NCBI RefSeq assembly: GCF_030816715.1
Contig: NZ_JAUSYH010000001.1
Span: forward strand, 1,240,001 to 1,304,000
DNA length: 64,000 nucleotides
Source: Streptomyces achromogenes
GTDB lineage: Bacteria; Actinomycetota; Actinomycetes; Streptomycetales; Streptomycetaceae
Direction of reading: 5' to 3'
The notes below the pieces were generated by a model. The model did not search any database, had not been told where the DNA came from, and saw only the letters and a list, made by a program, of their open reading frames with translations. Made by a program: the position numbers and the translations under genes. Shown here piece after piece: positions 42,088 to 52,600 of the stretch (positions are counted from its first letter, which is position 1; each line of letters begins with the position of its first letter).

Positions 42088-42477
42088 ATGGTTGCTGGTC
42101 GTGTGGTGCGCTTCGACAGCCAGCGGGGGTACGGGTTCATCGCTCCCGACGACGGCGGGGAGGATGTCTTCCTGCACGTCAACGACATGTTGATGCCCGA
42201 GTCCCAGGTCCGCCGGGGCATCGTGGTGGAGTTCGAGATCGAGGACGGCGAGCGCGGCCCCAAGGCGTCCGGGGTGCGGCTCGCGCGCGGCGAGGACGGC
42301 AAGCCCCTCACCGCCGACGACGACGTCCTGTGCGATGTCCTCAGCACGGAGGAGTTCGTCCGGGACGTGACCGAGGCGCTGCTGACGGCGGCGCCCTCGC
42401 TCACCGGCGAGCAGATCGTGCAGGTGCGGACCGGGCTGGCGCAGTTCGCCAAGAACCACGGCTGGGTCGAGGGCTGA
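42088..42477 (+). CDS. Cold-shock domain protein
   Basis: A 129-residue protein. Residues 1-65 are a cold-shock (OB-fold) domain with RNP1-like RGYGFIAPDD and RNP2-like EDVFLHVND, which binds single-stranded RNA or DNA. The C-terminal 60 residues (LCDVLSTEEFVRDVTEALL to NHGWVEG) are a helical extension not found in classical 67-residue CspA proteins. The ATG at 42088 is preferred over an upstream ATG at 42058 because the domain starts at once and GGGGG precedes it. It is a single gene. Confidence 0.87.
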   Translation: MVAGRVVRFDSQRGYGFIAPDDGGEDVFLHVNDMLMPESQVRRGIVVEFEIEDGERGPKASGVRLARGEDGKPLTADDDVLCDVLSTEEFVRDVTEALLTAAPSLTGEQIVQVRTGLAQFAKNHGWVEG

Positions 42478-42599
42478 CCAGACCGCCCGCAAGCCCCCTC
42501 ACCGGGCTCTTTCTCCAGGTCGGCGCCCGTACGGGCCCGCTGTCAGTGGCCTCCTCTACAGTTCCCGTCACTTGATCACTGCGGGTGCGGGAGGCACGC

Positions 42600-43454
42600 A
42601 TGGGGTGGGTGTCGGCCGGCGACTACGAAGTCGCCCTCGAGGACGGCAAGGTGGTGTGCCGCAACGCGGCCGGACGGCGCTTGAAGTCCGTGCCGCCGAA
42701 GATCGCCGACGATCCGGCGGTGGTGGGGCTGCGCCAGCTCACCGAGTGGCTGGAACGGCACGAACGCCGGTGTCTGGCCGACGTCGAGCGGTGGATGGTG
42801 CGTTCGCTGCCGGTGCCGTTCGAGGTCGTCGCGCGGGTGTGGCCCGACCCCGCCTGGCAGGCCGCCCTGCGCGACCTCGTCGTCACCGGGGCCGACGGCG
42901 AGGTCGCGGGGTTCCTGCGGGACGCCGACGTGGAGCGCGGACTCGGCCTGGTCGACCTCGACGGCGACACCGTGCGCATCGTCCCCGACCTGGTCCGTCT
43001 CCCGCACCCCGTGCTCCTCGAAGACCTCGAGGAGCTGCGGGAGTTCGCCGTCGAACTCGGCGTCGAGCAGCGCGCCCAGCAGCTCTTCCGGGAGGTGTGG
43101 AAGCGGCCCGCCGCGCTCGACGCGCAGGACACGGCCGTCGAGGAGTACGCGGGTGGCGCCTTCAAGGAGCAGCGCTTCCTGCACGGCCGGGTGACCCAGC
43201 TCGGCTACCGGGTGCGCGGCGGTCACGCCGTCTGTTCCGTGCTGGAGGACGGCCGGACCGTCGAGGCCCGGGTGTGGGTCGGCGACTACGAGGGCTACGA
43301 GGAGACGGAGACCGGCCCCCTGGTGTTCACCGACTCCGCCGGCCGGGTGCTGAAACTCGGTCAGGTCGGGCCGGTGGCCTGGTCGGAGGGCATGCGGATG
43401 GCGGCCGCCCTGTACGCGGGCCGCGACGTCGAGGACGAGGAGCGGGCGGCATGA
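42600..43454 (+). CDS. DUF4132-like protein, first gene of MoxR/VWA operon
   Basis: A 284-residue soluble protein. Its second half (ALDAQDTAVEEYAGGAFKEQ, LGYRVRGGHAVCSVLEDG, PLVFTDSAGRVLKLGQVGPV) resembles the C-terminal domain of DUF4132 proteins such as E. coli YehI; the first half has no clear match. The ATG at 42600 has GGGAGG 7 nt upstream. The stop overlaps the next start (ATGA). TACAGT at 42557-42562 could be the -10 box of the operon promoter. As the leading gene it may be a substrate-recognition part of the system; that is inference. Confidence 0.65.
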   Translation: MGWVSAGDYEVALEDGKVVCRNAAGRRLKSVPPKIADDPAVVGLRQLTEWLERHERRCLADVERWMVRSLPVPFEVVARVWPDPAWQAALRDLVVTGADGEVAGFLRDADVERGLGLVDLDGDTVRIVPDLVRLPHPVLLEDLEELREFAVELGVEQRAQQLFREVWKRPAALDAQDTAVEEYAGGAFKEQRFLHGRVTQLGYRVRGGHAVCSVLEDGRTVEARVWVGDYEGYEETETGPLVFTDSAGRVLKLGQVGPVAWSEGMRMAAALYAGRDVEDEERAA

Positions 43455-46400
43455 CGACCTACGACGAGGCCACCGCGGCCGCGCTGCTCGACGCCGGCGC
43501 CGTGCTGCCCCCGGGCAGCACGGTCCGCGAGGACGCCGACACCCTCACCGTCCGCTCGTACACCCATCCCGTTCTGGGCGACCGGACGGTCGTGCGGCTC
43601 GTGCCGGACACCCTCGGCGACGCCGAGGACCTCGCTCTGGACTTCCTCGGGCTGACCCGCCGGGCGCAGACGCCCGAGGTCGGCCAGGTGCGCCGGGAGA
43701 CGCTCGGCTTCCCCGCCTGGGCGCTGGTCAACGACCCGGCCAACGGTCACCACGCACTGGCGCTGGTCAAGGACGTCGAGCGGCTCGCACGGCAGGCCAA
43801 GTCCCGTCCCGGCACCGCCAAGGACGGCTTCGAGGAGCTCGGCGCCCGGCTCGGCCGGGCCGTGCCGCACTTCCTGCCCACCTTCTACGAGCAGGCGGCC
43901 CGCGTCTTCCTGCAGTACGAGAACACGACGTACGCCTCCGCGTTCTTCGGCAAGGCCCGCGAGGCGGAGCGGGTGCACGCGCTGACGGTCGACGAGGAGC
44001 GGCAGCGGGCCGTGTTCCTGGAATTCGCCTTCGCGGGGGCGCTGACCGTCAAGGCGCTCAAGGAACACGTCAAGGCGCTCGCCGCGCGGCTCGACCCGGC
44101 CGCGGCCTGGGCGCAGTTCCGGCAGTTGACGGTGGAACGCTGCGCGGCCGGCATGCCGCCCTACGCCTCGTTGCCGCAGGACGCGCGCGGGCTGATCAAG
44201 GCCGCCGGTCTCGACCGGGTCGCCGAGGAGTGCGCCCTGGTCGCCGACCTGCTCGCGTCGCCCGCGGCGGTCCGGGCCCCCGCGTCCTTCTGGAACGCCT
44301 ACCGGCCGACGCTCGCCGTCCTCGCCGGGCAGCGGCCCGAGGTCCGCGGGCGCCTGCTGGAGATCATGCCGGCCGGCCTGGGCCGCTCCGTCGAGGACGA
44401 CGAGTTCTGGCTGGCGCTGCTCGCGGAGTGCGGCGCCGACCTGCTCCTCACCGGCGGGACGGCGGCCGAGGTGGACGCGGCGGACTGGCTCGGCCGCTGG
44501 GCGCTGCACCGCAAGCACGGCGGGAACGTCAGCGGGCGCTCCCCGGCGACCCTCGCCCTCGTCGAGCGGATGGCGCCGCACCTGCGCGAGCAGGGCCGTC
44601 CCGTGGACCTGTGCACGGGACGCTGGCGGTCCGGCGCCGACGTGGACCTGCTGGACCTGTGCGTCGCGCGGGGCGTGCCGCTGACGCTGCCCGGCCCGGA
44701 CGAGGTGGTCTTCCTCTCCCTGGACGACTGGATCGGCAAACCCGGTCCCGAACGGCGCGACCTCACGGCGATGGCGGCCGACCCGCGCTGTCGGCGTCTG
44801 CTGTACACCGACATCGGCACCCTCAAGGACCACCGGATCGCCGGCGGGGTGCTGGACGGTCTGGCCGCGCACCCCGTGCTCGGCGACGTCCTGCGCGAGT
44901 GGCTGGAGGACGCGGCCGGGGAACTGACGGCGGCGGTCGGCCTGCCCGCCGCGCGGGCCGCCCTGGAACGGCTGCGTCCCTTCCGGGCGGTGGCCGCCCG
45001 GGTGAGCCCGGCGGCGGTGGCCGCGGTCGCCGCCCACGAGGTCGCCCCCCTGCTCGGACACACGCTGCGGGCGGGCATCCTCGACGAACTGGGCTGGCCC
45101 GCGCTCGACGAGGCGCTGCGCCGGCTCGACGCCGAGACCGAGCCGGGCCGTAACCACGACAACCCGATGACCGTCCACGAGGCGTGGCCGGCGCTGATCG
45201 TCTCGCGCGAGCACAAGGTGTTCGTCGTCGGCCCGCAGGAGATCCTGTTGGAGCACGACCTGCGGCTGCCCGTGGAGCCGGACCGCTGGCAGCGTCCGGC
45301 GTTCCGCTACACGGACGGCGAACTGCTGGTGATGTGGCGGCAGGACGGCAAGCAGTTCGGGTACTGGTCCGCCCGCCCGTCCGACGTGTTCCCGCTCGGC
45401 GGCGAGCAGATCCCGCACTACTGGTACGGCGGCTCCGACGCCGGCGCCCCGTCGATCCCGCTGCCCGGCGGCGGCCGGGCCACCGGCGGGCGCACCCTGC
45501 ACGCCGGCGACACCGTCCTGCCGGCCGGCCGGCGCGTCCTCGGCGACGGTGTCTCCTTGTGGCGTCAGGGCCGACAGGGCCGGCAGCAGGTGTGGCTCGA
45601 GTACGACCCGGCCACCGGCACGCACGGGCGTGCCTCGCTGCCCGCGTTCCTGCGGTCCGGCATCCGGGAGGACGCGACCCTGCGCCAGGACCAGTGCCAG
45701 GTGCTGCCGCTGCAACCGGGCCTGGAACAGAGCCCGTTCGGTACGGACGGCACGGTGCTCGGACGCTGGGTGCGCACCGAGGGCGAGGGCGCCGAGACAC
45801 GCACGGTCGCCGGCACGCCGGACGGACGGACCGTCGCCCTGCCCTGGACCGACGGCCGGACGCCGGGCGAGTTGCTGGGCGCGCTGCGCCTGCCGGGGGG
45901 CGCCGAGCCGGTGGCCGTCGGCCTGCACCGGCAGGTCGCCCTGTACGCGGGCGACGGCTCGTCCGCGGCCGGTGAGCTCGGCCGGGTGACGCCGATGGAG
46001 CGCGGCAGCGAGTTCGCCGCCGGCACCCGGTTCGTCCCGCCGGTCGACTTCTGGCACGCGCTGCGTCCGCGCGACGAGGCCGCGTCGGCCGTGCTCCGGG
46101 CGCTGACCGACGAGCAGGCGGCCGGCCTGGTGCGGGCCGCGACCGAGGCGCTGGCACAACGGCGGGCGACCCTGGCGGCGGCCGGGGCGGTCGACGGAAC
46201 CGCGGAGGCCCGGGCCGCCGTGCCGACCGCCGACGAGGTCCTCCGCCAGGTCGTGTCCGCCGCCCTGCCCTCGCTCGGCGATTCCGGGATCGTCACGGGG
46301 GTCGTCGCGCTGGTGCGCGCGGTGCTGCGGCTCGCGGAGTCGACCGCCTCGTTCGTGGCGCCGCCGGTCGACCGGCCGAAGGCGCAGAGCCGACGCGTGC

Positions 46401-48460
46401 TCGGCATGTACGCCGACCTCAAGCCCGAACACGGTGACGACCAGACGCTGCGCGAGGCCGCGGCGGGACTCGCCCAGACGCACGGCTGGTGGGGCGGCGA
46501 GGTGCGCTGGAGCGCACTGCGCCAGATCCGTTCCGTCAACGACGTGCTGTCCGGGAAGCCCGCCGACGGCACACCGCTGGGCGCGGCCTGCCGGTCCGCC
46601 GGCGCCGCCGACGGGTGGCGCAGCGACGAGTTCACCGTGCCCGGCATCGGCCTGGCGTGGACGCCTCTGCTGGACGTGCTGCGACCGCTCGCCTACCGCG
46701 CCGCGTCGCCTACGGTGACCGAGGCGCACCGCGAGGCGCTGCTCCTGCTGTGCGAGGCGGTCGCGGACGGGCCGCTCGCCGCCGCCGGCGGCGCCCTGCG
46801 CGAGGTCGTGCTGAGCGAGCCGCACGAGAAGCAGGAGCGGGCCGGGCAGGTGCTGCGCCGGGACGGCCGTACCGTCGTCGTGCTCGGCTGCCAGAGCATC
46901 GAGCGGCAGTCCGGACGGGTGCACTGGCTCGCCCTGGACCACGACCCGGCCTGCGCCTTCGGCGCGATCGCCCACTTCACCCTGACGCAGGAGACCCCGC
47001 ACCCGGCGGTGTTCCCCGCCGAGGCGCTGAGCGCGGTCACCGCACTCGTCCGGGACAAGGGCCCGGCGCCCTGGCAGCCGGGAGCGACTGCCGCGCTCGC
47101 CGACGCGACGGGCGGCGGACTGGGACCGTTGCAGGCGGCTCTGCTGGTCGCCGGCGGGCCGGCGCAGCTCACGGCGGAGGTGATCGCCGCGACCGGACTG
47201 AAGCCGCGTCAGAAGGGGCTCGGCGACGCCCTGTTGTCCTCGGTCGGGCACGCCGACCGGATGGCGCTGATCGGCGCGCTGCTGCCGGTGCGCCCCGGCG
47301 ACCTGTGGACGGCCGGACCGGACACGGAGGCAGCCGGCCGGGAGTGGGCCGAGCGGCTCGCCGGGGTCGTCCGGCTGCCCGAGGACCTCGCCGGGGAACT
47401 CTCCCTCGCCGGACTGCCCACGGGCTCCGTCGAGGAGGTCCTCAACCCGCAGCGCACCCCCTGGATCAGCCGCACCACCGTCCAACGGCCGGACAAGGAC
47501 GGCAACCTCGTCGCGGAGGACCCGGCGGCGCTGCCCGGCCGCAGCGAGCTGACCCGCGCCGTGGCCGCGCTGGCCGGCCTCGCCTACTCGTTGCCGTACG
47601 CGCACCCGCTGCGGGCGCTCCTGCCGGGGGCTCTCGCCGCACTGCGCCGCCGCTTCGCCGATCCGGAGCTGCTGCTCGACCTGGACGTCGCTTGGACGGA
47701 CACGGGCGCCTCGGCGGCGGTCGAACTGCGCAAGGCGTACGGGCTGCCCGCCGTGGGCGGCGCCGACGCGCACGGTCTGACGCACGCGGGCGAGGCGCTG
47801 GTGCTGCGCCCCTGGTACGGCGAGCGGGAGACCGTGCTGGTCCGGCCGGGCGCGCTGCGCACCCCCGACGACCCGGTGTTCGGCCTGGTGGAGGGGCTCG
47901 TCGGCGAGGGCCGGGGGCACGGCATGCGGGCGCTGCGGACCCTCCTCGGCGAGGAGCTCACCCGCGCGGTCACGGCCGGCGCCGATCCCGCGGGGGCTTT
48001 CGGATACGCCCAGGACCCGACCGTCGGCGTACCCGGGCTGGTCGCCGAGGTCGCGGCACACCACGGGCTGGGCGAGGACGCGGCGGCGTTCTACCTCCAG
48101 TTGCTGGCACTGCCGGACCCCACGGACCGCAACTGCGTCCGCTGGACCGGCTGGAAGCCGGCCCGGACGAAGCGGGCCCGCGCCGAACTCGCGGCGAGCG
48201 GCCTGGTCGTCGAGGCCAAACGGGCGCGCGCCGGGCGTACGTTGTTCCTGCCCTGCGGCTGGCTCGACCTGAAGTCCCCCGCGCTGCCGGTGGAGCTCTG
48301 GAAGAAGGGGCTCTACCCGATTCCCGCCTACGGGCGCGCCGTGCCGCTGGTGCCGGTGCCCGAGCTGTTCACGCGCGCGTGGGAACGCGTCCGCTCCGGC
48401 GACGCCCCGGCCTACGAGGAGCTCACCACCCGCGCCACCCGCAAGGGCCGCCGCCGATGA
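43451..48460 (+). CDS. 1669-residue protein of MoxR/VWA operon, unknown family
   Basis: A very large soluble protein without signal peptide, membrane helix or Walker motif. Long stretches are Ala/Leu-rich and helical, as in HEAT-type scaffolds, and the middle holds beta-rich segments (for example FVVGPQEILLEHDLRLPVEP and LEYDPATGTHGRASLPAF). The last third includes RTPWISRTTVQRPDKDGNL and a C-terminal LDLKSPALPVELWKKGLYP. I do not recognise the family; size and context match the large DUF4132/YehI-type partner of MoxR operons. It overlaps both neighbours by 4 bp. Confidence 0.75.
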   Translation: MTTYDEATAAALLDAGAVLPPGSTVREDADTLTVRSYTHPVLGDRTVVRLVPDTLGDAEDLALDFLGLTRRAQTPEVGQVRRETLGFPAWALVNDPANGHHALALVKDVERLARQAKSRPGTAKDGFEELGARLGRAVPHFLPTFYEQAARVFLQYENTTYASAFFGKAREAERVHALTVDEERQRAVFLEFAFAGALTVKALKEHVKALAARLDPAAAWAQFRQLTVERCAAGMPPYASLPQDARGLIKAAGLDRVAEECALVADLLASPAAVRAPASFWNAYRPTLAVLAGQRPEVRGRLLEIMPAGLGRSVEDDEFWLALLAECGADLLLTGGTAAEVDAADWLGRWALHRKHGGNVSGRSPATLALVERMAPHLREQGRPVDLCTGRWRSGADVDLLDLCVARGVPLTLPGPDEVVFLSLDDWIGKPGPERRDLTAMAADPRCRRLLYTDIGTLKDHRIAGGVLDGLAAHPVLGDVLREWLEDAAGELTAAVGLPAARAALERLRPFRAVAARVSPAAVAAVAAHEVAPLLGHTLRAGILDELGWPALDEALRRLDAETEPGRNHDNPMTVHEAWPALIVSREHKVFVVGPQEILLEHDLRLPVEPDRWQRPAFRYTDGELLVMWRQDGKQFGYWSARPSDVFPLGGEQIPHYWYGGSDAGAPSIPLPGGGRATGGRTLHAGDTVLPAGRRVLGDGVSLWRQGRQGRQQVWLEYDPATGTHGRASLPAFLRSGIREDATLRQDQCQVLPLQPGLEQSPFGTDGTVLGRWVRTEGEGAETRTVAGTPDGRTVALPWTDGRTPGELLGALRLPGGAEPVAVGLHRQVALYAGDGSSAAGELGRVTPMERGSEFAAGTRFVPPVDFWHALRPRDEAASAVLRALTDEQAAGLVRAATEALAQRRATLAAAGAVDGTAEARAAVPTADEVLRQVVSAALPSLGDSGIVTGVVALVRAVLRLAESTASFVAPPVDRPKAQSRRVLGMYADLKPEHGDDQTLREAAAGLAQTHGWWGGEVRWSALRQIRSVNDVLSGKPADGTPLGAACRSAGAADGWRSDEFTVPGIGLAWTPLLDVLRPLAYRAASPTVTEAHREALLLLCEAVADGPLAAAGGALREVVLSEPHEKQERAGQVLRRDGRTVVVLGCQSIERQSGRVHWLALDHDPACAFGAIAHFTLTQETPHPAVFPAEALSAVTALVRDKGPAPWQPGATAALADATGGGLGPLQAALLVAGGPAQLTAEVIAATGLKPRQKGLGDALLSSVGHADRMALIGALLPVRPGDLWTAGPDTEAAGREWAERLAGVVRLPEDLAGELSLAGLPTGSVEEVLNPQRTPWISRTTVQRPDKDGNLVAEDPAALPGRSELTRAVAALAGLAYSLPYAHPLRALLPGALAALRRRFADPELLLDLDVAWTDTGASAAVELRKAYGLPAVGGADAHGLTHAGEALVLRPWYGERETVLVRPGALRTPDDPVFGLVEGLVGEGRGHGMRALRTLLGEELTRAVTAGADPAGAFGYAQDPTVGVPGLVAEVAAHHGLGEDAAAFYLQLLALPDPTDRNCVRWTGWKPARTKRARAELAASGLVVEAKRARAGRTLFLPCGWLDLKSPALPVELWKKGLYPIPAYGRAVPLVPVPELFTRAWERVRSGDAPAYEELTTRATRKGRRR

Positions 48461-49683
48461 CCACCGCCCCGTCCCCCCTGGAAGAGCGCGAGCCGATGAC
48501 CGTCACCGCCCCGTCCTCCCCCGTCCCGTCCGCCGACCCGGTACGGCAGATCGTCCCGCCCGAGGACCGGTACGCCGCCGAACTGGCGTTCCTCGCCGCC
48601 TACGACGACGGGCCGCGGCCGCCTGCCTGGCGACTCACCCCGCGTGCGGTGGTCACGTTCGTCATGGGCAGCGCGGGCCGTGCCCTGAAGCTCCCCGACG
48701 ACGCGGAGACGCCCGAAGGGGTGCCGCGCCGGATGACGGTGGAGGGCAAGTTCGTCGGCGACCGTGCGCTGGTCGAACGGTGCGTCGTGACGCTGGCCGG
48801 CGAGCGCGGGCTGCTGCTCGTCGGCGAGCCCGGAACCGCCAAGTCGATGCTGTCCGAGCTGCTGTCCACCGCCGTGTGCGGCACCAGCGGCCTGGTCGTG
48901 CAGGGGACCGCCGGCACGACGGAGGACCAGCTCAAGTACGGCTGGAACTACGCCCTGTTGCTGGCGCAGGGACCGAGCAGGCAGGCGCTGGTGCCGTCGC
49001 CGGTGCTGACCGCCATGTCCCGGGGCGCCATAGCGCGCGTCGAGGAGGTCACTCGGTGCCTGCCCGAGGTGCAGGACTCGCTGGTCTCCCTGCTGTCCGA
49101 GCGGCGCATGGCCGTTCCCGAACTGGCGGGCACCGGTGACGCGTTGGCGCATGCCGCGCCCGGCTTCAACATCATCGCCACGGCCAACCTGCGGGACAAG
49201 GGCGTGTCGGAGATGTCGGCGGCCCTCAAGCGCCGCTTCAACTTCGAGACGGTCGGCCCGATCCCGGACCTCGACGCGGAGACGGCGCTGGTGCGCAGCC
49301 AGGCGCGGGCCTCGGTGGAGCGGGCGGGCGCGCCCTTCCAGGTCGACGACGCGGTGCTGGAGGCGCTGGTGACCGCCTTCCGTGACCTGCGGGAGGGGCG
49401 GTCGGCGGAGGGCTGGGAGGTGGAGCGGCCGTCCACCGTGATGAGCACCGCGGAGGCGGTGTCCGTCGCGGGTGCGCTGGCCCTCGCCGCGGCCTACTTC
49501 CCCGGGGACCGCGACGTGCTGGGTCTGCTGCCGGGCCATCTGCTCGGCGTGGTCCGCAAGGACGATCCGGCCGACGCGGCCCGGCTGCGCGGCTACTGGG
49601 ACGGGCCCGTCCGACGCCGGGCAGAGCAGGGGTCGGCCACCTGGCGCACCCTGTGGGACCTGCGCACGGTCCTGGAGGGCTGA
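48457..49683 (+). CDS. MoxR-type AAA+ ATPase
   Basis: A 408-residue AAA+ ATPase. Walker A is GEPGTAKS (residues 123-130), the Walker B region is IARVEEV, sensor 1 is IIATANLRDKG, and the arginine finger lies in ALKRRFNFETV. The closest well-known relatives are E. coli YehL and MoxR/RavA proteins, which act as chaperones that remodel or load cofactors onto VWA-domain partners. The VWA partner is encoded immediately downstream. The ATG at 48457 overlaps the previous stop; an ATG at 48496 is an alternative. It is presumably the motor of the operon. Confidence 0.9.
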   Translation: MTTAPSPLEEREPMTVTAPSSPVPSADPVRQIVPPEDRYAAELAFLAAYDDGPRPPAWRLTPRAVVTFVMGSAGRALKLPDDAETPEGVPRRMTVEGKFVGDRALVERCVVTLAGERGLLLVGEPGTAKSMLSELLSTAVCGTSGLVVQGTAGTTEDQLKYGWNYALLLAQGPSRQALVPSPVLTAMSRGAIARVEEVTRCLPEVQDSLVSLLSERRMAVPELAGTGDALAHAAPGFNIIATANLRDKGVSEMSAALKRRFNFETVGPIPDLDAETALVRSQARASVERAGAPFQVDDAVLEALVTAFRDLREGRSAEGWEVERPSTVMSTAEAVSVAGALALAAAYFPGDRDVLGLLPGHLLGVVRKDDPADAARLRGYWDGPVRRRAEQGSATWRTLWDLRTVLEG

Positions 49684-49688
49684 CGACC

Positions 49689-52600
49689 GTGTCCCTCCAC
49701 CCCACCGCGGACCTGCCGGACTCCTCGAGCCCCCCGGACTCCGCGGGCCTCCCGGACCTGCCCGGCTCCGCCGGCTCCCCCGGTCCCCTCGGTTCCGTCA
49801 GCGGCATCGGCTCCCCCGGCGAGGCTCTCGCCGTCCTCACCGACTCCGCCGGGCCCTGTCTCATCGGCGTCCGGCACCACGCGCCCTCGCTGGCCGCCGC
49901 CGTGCCCGCGCTCCTGGACGAGGCGCGGCCGGACGTGGTGCTCGTGGAGCTGCCGGCGGAGATGCAGGAGTGGCTGGGCTGGCTCGGGCACGAGGAGACC
50001 CGGGCCCCCGTCGCGCTCGCCGCCGCGCCCGGCGACGGGCGGGGCGTGGGCCCGGCGTTCTACCCGTTCGCCGACTTCTCGCCGGAGCTGGCCGCCGTGC
50101 GCTGGGCCGCCCGGCGCGGCGTCCCGCTGATCGCCTGCGATCTGCCGCTCGCGGACCGGGCGTGGGGCGAGGGGCGCGGCGGCGCGGCTCAGGGCGAGGC
50201 CCTCGGGCTGACCGGCGCGCTGCGGGCCGGACTCACCGGCCGCCCCGGGGACGATCTGTGGGACCGACTCGTCGAGGCCGCCGCGCCGGGCTCACCGCCC
50301 GAGGCGCTGCGCCGGGCGGCCCTGCTGACGGGGTGGGCGCTGCGCGCGGAGGCGTCCGCCGGCGGCGGGGTTCCGGAGCTGGACCTGCGGCGGGAGCGGT
50401 GGATGCGGTCGCGGATCGCGGAGGCCACCGCGCACGGTGAGCGGGCCGCCGTGGTCGTCGGCGCCTTCCACGCGCCGGCGCTGACCGCAGCGGCCCTCGC
50501 CGACGGCGGCGGGAACGCCGAAGGGCGGGCGGAGGAGCGCCGGGCCGGAGCCGAGCGGGGCGACGCATCCCCTTCGACGGACGGCGGCCGGGTCGGCGAC
50601 ACGACCGGCCGGGCGACCGCCTGGATCACCTCGCTCGTCCCGTACACCTACGCCCTCCTCGACGAACGGTCCGGGTACCCGGCGGGAATCCGGGACCCGC
50701 GGTGGCAGGAGACGGTGCTGCGGGCGGCGGGCGATCCGGCGGCGCTGGAGGAGGCGCTGGTCCGGGCCGCCGTGCGGATCTGCGCGGAGCTGCGCGCGCT
50801 CGGACATCCGTCGGGGCCGGCGGACGCGCGCGAGATCAGCCGGCTGGCCTCGGACCTCGCCCGGCTGCGCGGGCTGCCCTCGCCGGGCCGGGGCGAGCTG
50901 GTCGAGGCGGTGCAGACGGTCCTCGCGCAGGGCGAGCCGTACGGACGGGGGCGGGCCGTCGCACGGGCGATGGAACGGGTGCTCGTCGGGTCGCGCACCG
51001 GCCGGCCCGCACCGGACGCGCCGCGCTGCGGACTGGCCCCGGCCGTCGAGGCCGAGACGGCCGCGCTGGGCCTGCCGGGCCCGCAGGACGGCGCCGGCCC
51101 GGCCCGGGACCTGCGGCTCGACCCGCTGCGGTCCGACCTCGACCGGCGCCGGGAACTGCTGTTGCGCCGGCTCACGGTGTGTGGGGTGCCGTACGGGGAG
51201 GCGAAGGAGGTGGTCGGCGCGGGCGGCGCGCAGGCTCTCACCTCGCGCTGGGACGTGCGCTGGACGCCGGCGACGGCGGCCATGCTGACGGCGGCCGGCG
51301 TACGGGGCGTCACCGCGGCCCAGGCCGCCGAGGGCGTGCTCCGGGAGCGCCTGCGCACCGAACGGGAGGAGGGCGGGTCGACCGCCGCCCAGGTCCTTCG
51401 GGGGCTCGAGGAGGCCGCGGAGTGCGGGTTGCCGGTGCTCGCGGACGAACGGCTGGACGCCATCGCCGGGGTGCTGCCGCAGGCCGGCACGCTTCCCGAA
51501 CTCCTCGCCGGTCTCGCTCTGTCGGACCGCCTGCGCGCCGGGCACGTGCCGGGGCTGGGCGCCGACGAGGGGCGGACGGCGCGGGCGGCCGCCGTGGCCG
51601 AGCTGCTCACCTCGGCGGCGGTGCGTCAGGTGGACGGACTGACCGGGTCCGAGGACCCGGCCGACGCCCACGCGCTGCTGGAACTCGCCCACCGGGCCGA
51701 CCTGTCGGGCGGGGTCCGGCTCACCGACGCGCTGGCCCGGCTGGCCGCCGGCGGCTCGCCCCTGATGCGCGGCGCCGCGGGAGCCGTCCGGGTGCTGCTC
51801 GGGCAGGAGGACGCGCGCGCCTTCGGCGACCGGGTCGCGTCCTGGGTGGACGGGGCCGTCGATCCCGACTCCCGCGCGGCCCTGACCGCCCGGCTGAGCG
51901 GGCTGCTGACCGCCGCGGGCCCCCTGCTGGAGGCCGCGGAACCCGCTCTGACGCCGTTGCTCGACCGTGTCGCCGCGTTGCCCGACCGGGAGTTCCTGGA
52001 CCGGCTTCCGGCGCTGCGGGGCGGTTTCGAGACCCTGAGCCCGGCGGCCCGCGACCGGCTCCTCGCCTCCGTCGAGGAGCGCCTCGGCGTCCGGCACGTC
52101 GGGGACACGGAGGGCGTCGACCCGGTCGCGCTCTCCATCTGGGCCGGGGCGGACCTCGCCGCGCGCGACGCCCTGCGCACACTGGGCCTGCTGCCGGCGG
52201 CGCGGGGCGTCGACGCCCGGACGTCGCCCATTGCGGAGGCGGCCTCCGCCCCCGCGGCCGTCGCCGTCGCTCCTGACGCCGTCGCCGCCGAGACCGGCCC
52301 CCACCCGGCCGGGGGCGACGAGGACACGTCCCCCGGCGAGGACCGTCGCCTCGCCGCCGACGACCGGTGGCGGCTCGTGCTGGGGCGGCGCGCCGACCGA
52401 CTGCCCGCGTCCGCCCGCTCGTTGGCGACGGCCCTGGACGAGCTGTACGGCAGCGGACGCGGCGAGGGCAGCAGAGGGGACCTGACGGGTCCGGGGGCCG
52501 GCGGCGGGCGGGAGGCGCCGTATCCCGGGGCGCGGGAGTGGTCTCAGGAGCTCGCCGCGCTGTTCGGCCCGGGCATCCGGGAGGAGGTGCTGGCGGCGGC

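Noticed and set aside
43361..48064. A 1567-codon open frame on the minus strand, antisense to the 1669-residue gene
   Set aside because: It is a by-product of extreme G/C at third positions. It has no domain, no ribosome binding site and Arg/Pro/Gly/His-rich composition, while the plus-strand frame overlaps its neighbours as an operon member.
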